25,494 bases of DNA, from contig JAFDFO010000006.1 of the NCBI GenBank assembly GCA_019309815.1, forward strand, positions 1 through 25,494, read 5' to 3'. Of this stretch, positions 21,281 to 25,494 are shown one piece after another. The notes beneath the pieces are model-generated. The model did not search any database and was not told the DNA's origin. It saw only the letters and a list, made by a program, of their open reading frames with translations. The DNA comes from Deltaproteobacteria bacterium. Its GTDB lineage: Bacteria > Desulfobacterota > Desulfobacteria > Desulfobacterales > C00003060. The position numbers and the translations under genes were made by a program. Each line of letters starts with the position of its first letter. Within the stretch, counting starts at the first letter, position 1.

Positions 21281-22843
21281 ATGGCGCAGATCCCATTAGA
21301 CCCGAGTCAAGTCGACCGGCTTAAGAAAACCGCCAAGGAGATTGCCGATCAGATTCAAATCTTGATTTCGAGACATTCTTCTGTGTCTCTCGAAAGGACT
21401 ATTCTCCGACTTTACGGCGTGGACGGAGTCAACGGCGAGGATACCCCTCTTGCCAATAGGCTCGTTGATATTTTGGCAGAAAAAGGCTGCTTACAGTCCG
21501 GTGTGTCCCCCCATTTTGCCGCGGCCATGCTGGCCTCGGGTACTGATGCCCAGACCACAGCTGAAGTCATTGAACAGGGAAAGGCAGAGTTTGGTGATTT
21601 AGCAGGATTTGACCTAAGGGATATCCATGAAAAAGAAAAAGAGCTCGCACAGGAAGCCCTGATCTCACTGGATGCGACCCGAAGAAGAAAAGAGGAGAAG
21701 CAACAAAGGTGGTCCCTGCCTCAACAACCCTGGCGGTATGTTATCGTTGCGACAGGAAACATCTATGAAGACTGCATTCAGGCAAAGTCTGCGGTACTGG
21801 CGGGCGCAGACATTATTGCGGTGATTCGAAGCACAGCCCAATCCCTTCTCGATTATGTTCCCTACGGTCCAACAACAGAAGGCTTTGGGGGGACTTTTGC
21901 CACCCAGGCCAATTTCAAAATCATGCGGGAGGCTTTGGATGAGATATCAGAACGGCAAGGCAGATACGTTCGACTGGTGAACTATTCTTCCGGGCTTTGC
22001 ATGGGGGAAATTGCTGCCTGTGCCTCCCTGGAAGATTTGGATGTGCTTTTAAACGATTCCATGTACGGCATCCTGTTTCGTGATATCAATATGAAGCGCA
22101 CTTTCATTGATCAGTATTTCAGTCGACTGATTTGTTCCCGAGCGGGAATCATGATTAATACCGGTGAAGACAACTATCTGACGACCTCTGATGCAATTGA
22201 AAACGCCTATACAGTTACGGCCTCTCAGCTAATCAATGAGGCCATGGCCAAAAACGCCTTGTTGACAGAGGACTTGCTCGGGCTGGGACACGCCTTTGAA
22301 ATCGATCCTGAAGTGGAAAACTCATTTCTGTACGAGCTTTCCCACGCGCAGCTGGCAAGACAACTATTCCCGGAATCGCCGATAAAATATATGCCTCCGA
22401 CCAAATACAAGAGCACGGATGTTTTCTATTCGCATTGTATGGACACCATGTTCAATTTGGCTTCCGTTACCACGGGGCAGGGCATTCATCTTACCGGGAT
22501 ATTGACGGAGGCAATCCACACGCCTTTCATGCAGGACAGATACCAGTCCCTTAGGAGCGTCAATTACGTGTTCAATGTTGCCAGAGCGCTAGGAAATGAA
22601 ATTGAATTCAAGAAAGACGGTTTTGTGGCCAAACGGGCACAACAGGTTTTGGATGAGACCGAGCAATTCTTGACAGAACTGAGAGAAATCAGCTTGATGG
22701 AGGCCATCGCTCAGGGGAGATTTGCGAATATCCGCAGGGCCGTTGATGGAGGCAGTGGGCTTGACGGGGTCTTCGAAAAGGACTCCGACTATTCCAATCC
22801 TGTCATGGAACAACTCGAACAAGGTGGAGTCATTGATGAGTGA
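21281..22843 (+). CDS. kamD: Lysine 5,6-aminomutase alpha subunit
   Basis: A 520-residue subunit of the adenosylcobalamin- and PLP-dependent aminomutase that moves the terminal amino group of beta-lysine from C6 to C5, giving 3,5-diaminohexanoate. The alpha subunit forms the large barrel that holds PLP. Recognisable stretches include SVSLERTILRLYGVDGVN, PWRYVIVATGNIYEDCIQAK, GADIIAVIRSTAQSLLDYVP, LVNYSSGLCMGEIA and KYMPPTKYKSTDVFYSH. The length is right for KamD. The start at 21281 is preceded by AAAGGATAGCCT. Its last 8 nt overlap the kamE start (ATGAGTGA), a usual sign of translational coupling and equal subunit production. It cannot act without KamE, encoded next. A cobalamin supply is required; no B12 riboswitch or transport gene is in this window. 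Confidence 0.95.
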   Translation: MAQIPLDPSQVDRLKKTAKEIADQIQILISRHSSVSLERTILRLYGVDGVNGEDTPLANRLVDILAEKGCLQSGVSPHFAAAMLASGTDAQTTAEVIEQGKAEFGDLAGFDLRDIHEKEKELAQEALISLDATRRRKEEKQQRWSLPQQPWRYVIVATGNIYEDCIQAKSAVLAGADIIAVIRSTAQSLLDYVPYGPTTEGFGGTFATQANFKIMREALDEISERQGRYVRLVNYSSGLCMGEIAACASLEDLDVLLNDSMYGILFRDINMKRTFIDQYFSRLICSRAGIMINTGEDNYLTTSDAIENAYTVTASQLINEAMAKNALLTEDLLGLGHAFEIDPEVENSFLYELSHAQLARQLFPESPIKYMPPTKYKSTDVFYSHCMDTMFNLASVTTGQGIHLTGILTEAIHTPFMQDRYQSLRSVNYVFNVARALGNEIEFKKDGFVAKRAQQVLDETEQFLTELREISLMEAIAQGRFANIRRAVDGGSGLDGVFEKDSDYSNPVMEQLEQGGVIDE

Positions 22844-23600
22844 GCAAATGATTAGGCCCTATGGGGACAGCATGAATGATGGCATCGTGCAGTTGTCGTT
22901 TACTCTCCCCGTGGAAGATGGTGAAAGAGCAAAAAAGGCAGCAGAGCTATACGTGTCGAAATTGAATTGTGAAAACGTCTCTGTGGTCCATGCGCGGAAA
23001 ATCGCAGACCAGTTTACCTTCTTTGTTGTCTACGCCAAGGCGAAACCAACCCTTGACTATTCCACGGTGGAAGTTAGCGAAGTCAGAACGAGGCAGATGG
23101 ACTTTTACGAAATCAATGAACTGATTCGGACCAAACTGCAACGACGACTATCGATTGTCGGCGCCACCATTGGAAGTGATGCTCATACTGTGGGAATAGA
23201 TGCCATCATGAGCATGAAAGGATATAGCGGCGACTACGGCTTGGAGCGTTATCCTGAAATCAATACTTACAACATGGGTGCTCAGGTCTCCTGTAATGCT
23301 CTGCTCGAGAAGGCCCTTGAAGTTGAAGCTGATGCCATTTTGGTTTCTCAGACTGTGACGCAGAAAGACATGCATTTGAGCAATTTCTCCGAGTTCGTAC
23401 AACTTCTCGAAGAAAGAAGTTTGAAGAGCCGCTTCCTGTTGTTGGCGGGTGGCCCGCGGATGACAAACGATTTTGCGTTGCAACTTGACTATGATGCCGG
23501 ATTCGGACCGGGGACGGTTCCTTCCCAAGTGGCATCTTTTATTATTGATAAGATACTGGAGAGAAGGCGCAAAGCGCAGAGGGCAGAGCGCAAAGCGTAA
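22836..23600 (+). CDS. kamE: Lysine 5,6-aminomutase beta subunit
   Basis: A 254-residue subunit that binds adenosylcobalamin in the base-off/His-on mode. The cobalamin motif D-x-H-x2-G is visible as DAHTVG with His117, and Lys128 in SMKGYSGDYGLERY is the residue that forms the Schiff base with PLP. The 11-residue spacing of the two equals that in the clostridial enzyme (His133/Lys144). LVSQTVTQ and LAGGPRMTND complete the Rossmann-like cobalamin domain. The start at 22836 overlaps the kamD stop, with GGTGGAG just upstream; a longer open frame from 22722 is a kamD shadow. The last ~11 residues (RRKAQRAERKA) are encoded by a 7-nt tandem repeat (23567-23597) and look like an acquired tail rather than family sequence. 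Confidence 0.94.
   Translation: MSEQMIRPYGDSMNDGIVQLSFTLPVEDGERAKKAAELYVSKLNCENVSVVHARKIADQFTFFVVYAKAKPTLDYSTVEVSEVRTRQMDFYEINELIRTKLQRRLSIVGATIGSDAHTVGIDAIMSMKGYSGDYGLERYPEINTYNMGAQVSCNALLEKALEVEADAILVSQTVTQKDMHLSNFSEFVQLLEERSLKSRFLLLAGGPRMTNDFALQLDYDAGFGPGTVPSQVASFIIDKILERRRKAQRAERKA
23567..23597 (+). repeat. GCGCAAA heptamer tandem repeat at the kamE 3' end
   Basis: Four 7-nt units (GCGCAAA, GCGCAGA, GGGCAGA, GCGCAAA) plus GCG run up to the kamE stop codon at 23598-23600. Because 7 is not a multiple of 3, each unit is read in a different frame, giving the basic tail of KamE. It is directly followed by a short TGGAGTAAT-family copy. Confidence 0.8.
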
Positions 23601-23621
23601 ACGCCATGCCCTATGCGGGGC

Positions 23622-23655
23622 GGAGTAATGGTCCAGGTTGAAAGCTGCAATACTC
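23622..23655 (+). repeat. Short TGGAGTAAT-family copy (copy 3)
   Basis: GGAGTAATGG (23622-23631), 15 nt, then GCAATACTC (23647-23655) reproduces, in the same orientation as copy 1, the inner borders of the family: the last left-arm unit and the conserved GCAATACTCC at the start of the right arm. The outer arms are missing. It lies in the kamE-kal gap. Confidence 0.5.
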
Positions 23656-23688
23656 AAAAAGAATTCCGGAAAGAAGAGGGATGATACC

Positions 23689-24081
23689 ATGGAAGCAAGA
23701 CTCAAAGTGAGAATGAGTATGCATGACGCCCACTATGGAGGCAACCTTGTTGACGGCGCACGGGTTCTAAATCTGTTTGGTGACGTGGCCACCGAACTTC
23801 TCGTCCGTTATGACGGCGACGAAGGATTATTTCGTGCTTACAGTGAAATAGAATTTCTGGCGCCCGTTTATGCAGGAGACTTTGTTGAAGTGATGGGAAA
23901 AATAACCAAGGTGGGCGACACCTCGAGGACAATGGAATTCGAGGCGTGGAAAATCATATCTCCTGCGCCGGAATTTGGCGAAACAGCCGCCCGTGTTCTT
24001 GGTGAACCGGTCTTGGTTTGTAAGGCTGCAGGCACGTGCGTAACTCCCAAAGACAAGCAAAGGATTGAACATGGTGACTAA
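23689..24081 (+). CDS. kal: 3-aminobutyryl-CoA ammonia-lyase
   Basis: A 130-residue single hot-dog domain enzyme that eliminates ammonia from L-3-aminobutyryl-CoA to give crotonyl-CoA, the last lysine-specific step. The N-terminal LKVRMSMHDAHYGGNLVDGA and then LNLFGDVATELLVRYDGDEG, FLAPVYAGDFVEVMG and EFEAWKII match Kal. Length is typical. The start ATG 23689 is preceded by AGAGGG; the frame is open to 23638, but those codons derive from the repeat copy in the gap. Its 3' end overlaps kce by 11 nt. Hot-dog proteins include thioesterases, but the position between kamE and kce makes the lyase assignment firm. The product can enter butyrate formation or beta-oxidation encoded elsewhere. Confidence 0.93.
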   Translation: MEARLKVRMSMHDAHYGGNLVDGARVLNLFGDVATELLVRYDGDEGLFRAYSEIEFLAPVYAGDFVEVMGKITKVGDTSRTMEFEAWKIISPAPEFGETAARVLGEPVLVCKAAGTCVTPKDKQRIEHGD

Positions 24082-24886
24082 TCCCCTGATCATTACCTGC
24101 CCGGTCGTTGGCGCTGAATTGAGCAAAGAGGACTACCCGGATCTTGCAACAACCCCGGAGGAGATCGCCGAATCAGCAAGAGGCGCGGTGGAGGCCGGCG
24201 CAAGTATCGTTCATCTGCATGTGCGGGATGAAGAAGGAAAGCCGACTCAACGCATGGATGTTTTTGCTGAGGTTACAGAAAAGATACGCGGGAGATGTGA
24301 ATGCGTCATCCAGTATTCCACGGGAGGTGCTGTAGGCACACCGCTTGGCCAACGTTGTGCCCCTCTGAAGCTCAAACCCGACATGGCCACGCTTTCCATG
24401 GGCACGATGAATTTTGGTCCTGACATTTTTGAAAACAGTGAAACGACAATCCGAGCTATCTCCAAGGCCATCCAGGAAAATGGGGTAATGCCGGAACTGG
24501 AAATTTTTGACTACGGGATGATGGACACGGTTGACCGTTTCCTTGAGAAAGGCTTTATTCCAGAAAGATTCCATGTTGATTTTGTCTTGGGAGTGCCGGG
24601 AGGAATGAGCGGTGATATCAGGAACCTTGTGCTCCTGAGAGAGCGGTTAAGGGCTGGTCAGACTTGGACAGTTGGAGGACTGGGAAGGTTCCAGCTACCG
24701 CTTTCGGCACATGCCATTGCTATGGGGGGACATGTTCGAGTAGGCATTGAGGACAATATCTACTACCAAAAAGGGGCATTAGCACAATCAAATGCTCAGC
24801 TTGTTGAACGGGTTGCGCGTATTGCAGAAGAACTGGATCGAACTGTTGCCAGTGTAAAAGAGGCAAAAGAGATGCTTGGGCTTTGA
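24071..24886 (+). CDS. kce: 3-keto-5-aminohexanoate cleavage enzyme
   Basis: A 271-residue zinc-dependent TIM barrel enzyme of the BKACE (DUF849) family that condenses 3-keto-5-aminohexanoate with acetyl-CoA, yielding 3-aminobutyryl-CoA and acetoacetate. The zinc ligands expected from characterised Kce are His48 and His50 in HLHVRD and Glu227 in VGIEDN. ITCPVVGAE, QYSTGGAVGTP, MATLSMGTMNFG and the PGGMSGD loop also match. ATG 24071, with AAAGGA 7 nt upstream, is preferred over TTG 24065. It overlaps kal by 11 nt. BKACE members vary in substrate, but the operon context leaves little doubt. It is the last lysine gene here; acetoacetate would be activated by a CoA transferase that is not in this window. 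Confidence 0.95.
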   Translation: MVTNPLIITCPVVGAELSKEDYPDLATTPEEIAESARGAVEAGASIVHLHVRDEEGKPTQRMDVFAEVTEKIRGRCECVIQYSTGGAVGTPLGQRCAPLKLKPDMATLSMGTMNFGPDIFENSETTIRAISKAIQENGVMPELEIFDYGMMDTVDRFLEKGFIPERFHVDFVLGVPGGMSGDIRNLVLLRERLRAGQTWTVGGLGRFQLPLSAHAIAMGGHVRVGIEDNIYYQKGALAQSNAQLVERVARIAEELDRTVASVKEAKEMLGL

Positions 24887-24931
24887 GCCGAGGCAGCAAG
24901 AAGAATAAAAACACGCTAGCGGGAGGGTAGA

Positions 24932-25471
24932 ATGACTAGTTTTCAGAATCGCATTGTTCGGGCGGCTAAGTTGGATGTAAACCTGTATGAAGAAGTAGAG
25001 GCGGATAAGACAGCGTTGGGTCAGGCGATGACGGTTGTTGTTCTCTCCAGCATAGCTGCAGGGGTGGGAAGCATCCCACGAGTGGGATCGTCGGTGTCCG
25101 CAATTCTGATAGGGACGATCTTGGCGCTTGTGGGCTGGTATGTCTGGGCCTATCTCACCTACTTCATTGGCACTAAATTCCTGCCCGAGCCCCAGACCAA
25201 GGCAGATCACGGTGAATTGCTACGTACCATTGGTTTTTCCAGCTCTCCGGGGTTGATTAGGTTACTGGGGATCATCCCAGGGCTGGGCACCTTGGTTTTT
25301 ATAGTTGCCCAGGTATGGATGCTCGTGGCAATGGTCATTGCTGTAAGACAGGCCCTTGATTATGAGAGCACGTTGCGGGCTGTGGGCGTTTGCGTGATTG
25401 GCTGGATCATTCAATTCCTGTTTTTCGTGCTGCTTTATTCTATCTTAGGTGGTCCTCCAACGCCCGCGTAA
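24932..25471 (+). CDS. Yip1-domain-like integral membrane protein
   Basis: A 179-residue membrane protein with about five predicted hydrophobic segments (roughly residues 30-50, 55-80, 105-120, 121-140 and 150-172). The pattern, a short N-terminal cytosolic part with LYEEVEAD, the stretch ALVGWYVWAYLTYFIGTKFL, and TIGFSSSPGLIRLLGIIPGLG, resembles the bacterial Yip1/YIF1-type family. The start ATG 24932 follows GGGAGGGTAGA, a strong ribosome binding site. It lies 45 nt after kce on the same strand and could be co-transcribed, but no membrane protein of this kind is part of the known lysine pathway, and it lacks transporter motifs. It might simply be a neighbour. The function of bacterial members is unknown. 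Confidence 0.8.
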   Translation: MTSFQNRIVRAAKLDVNLYEEVEADKTALGQAMTVVVLSSIAAGVGSIPRVGSSVSAILIGTILALVGWYVWAYLTYFIGTKFLPEPQTKADHGELLRTIGFSSSPGLIRLLGIIPGLGTLVFIVAQVWMLVAMVIAVRQALDYESTLRAVGVCVIGWIIQFLFFVLLYSILGGPPTPA

Positions 25472-25494
25472 TATTTCCAAAACCTTTCGTTACT

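Noticed and set aside
22722..22835. Longer KamE with 38 extra N-terminal residues
   Set aside because: That stretch is the kamD sequence in another frame; the ATG at 22836 has a binding site and matches the family start.

Overview
The window looks like part of a bacterial chromosome of about 50% GC, most likely from a Desulfobacterota (deltaproteobacterial) or similar anaerobic lineage. That placement is inference: it rests on the gene mix (Memo-family protein, gltX together with glnS, a single-barrel Fe-S ene-reductase-like protein, a complete lysine-fermentation cluster) and on intergenic spacers filled with short-period inverted repeats. No marker gene fixes the taxon.

Layout. Positions 1-5714 hold plus-strand housekeeping genes: a Memo/AmmeMemoRadiSam protein B, gltX, glnS and an A/T-rich FKBP-type prolyl isomerase lipoprotein. 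Positions 5760-7721 appear to be a degenerate integrative element of about 1.9 kb in a tRNA-Gln(CTG) gene. The intact tRNA lies at 7648-7721 (minus), and a 49-bp copy of its 3' portion (48 identities) lies at 5760-5808. Between them is a minus-strand set of four small genes: a frameshifted ribbon-helix-helix gene, a SpoIIAA/STAS-like gene, and two tandem paralogous ~40-residue single-pass membrane proteins. No intact integrase is visible. An HNH endonuclease gene follows (7944-8471, plus).

Positions 8885-15444 are a minus-strand block, in transcription order: ene-reductase-like flavoprotein, hot-dog acyl-CoA thioesterase, xylose-isomerase-like TIM barrel, hydantoinase/oxoprolinase subunit A, subunit B. 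The gaps after the thioesterase and after the TIM barrel gene hold or border repeats.

Positions 15619-24886 are a plus-strand amino-acid catabolism operon: a bifunctional proline/P5C dehydrogenase, then kdd, kamA, kamD, kamE, kal and kce. The last six encode the enzymes from L-lysine through beta-lysine, 3,5-diaminohexanoate and 3-keto-5-aminohexanoate to 3-aminobutyryl-CoA plus acetoacetate, then crotonyl-CoA and ammonia. Several genes overlap, which suggests translational coupling. A Yip1-like membrane protein gene closes the window.

Beyond the genes, the window is unusually rich in repeats whose arms consist of 7-, 8- or 9-nt units: TGGAGTAAT type at 1231-1343, 12708-12780 and a short copy at 23622-23655; CACGAAAA type at 2891-3066 and 8501-8839; GCGCAAA heptamers at 23567-23597 that form the end of kamE; and a CAGAGG type at 12663-12696. 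A separate ~183-bp inverted-repeat element lies at 13641-13823. Copies of one family are homologous even across their spacers, so they look like dispersed elements rather than local slippage. These repeats and the tRNA-Gln mini-element are the least explained parts of the window.
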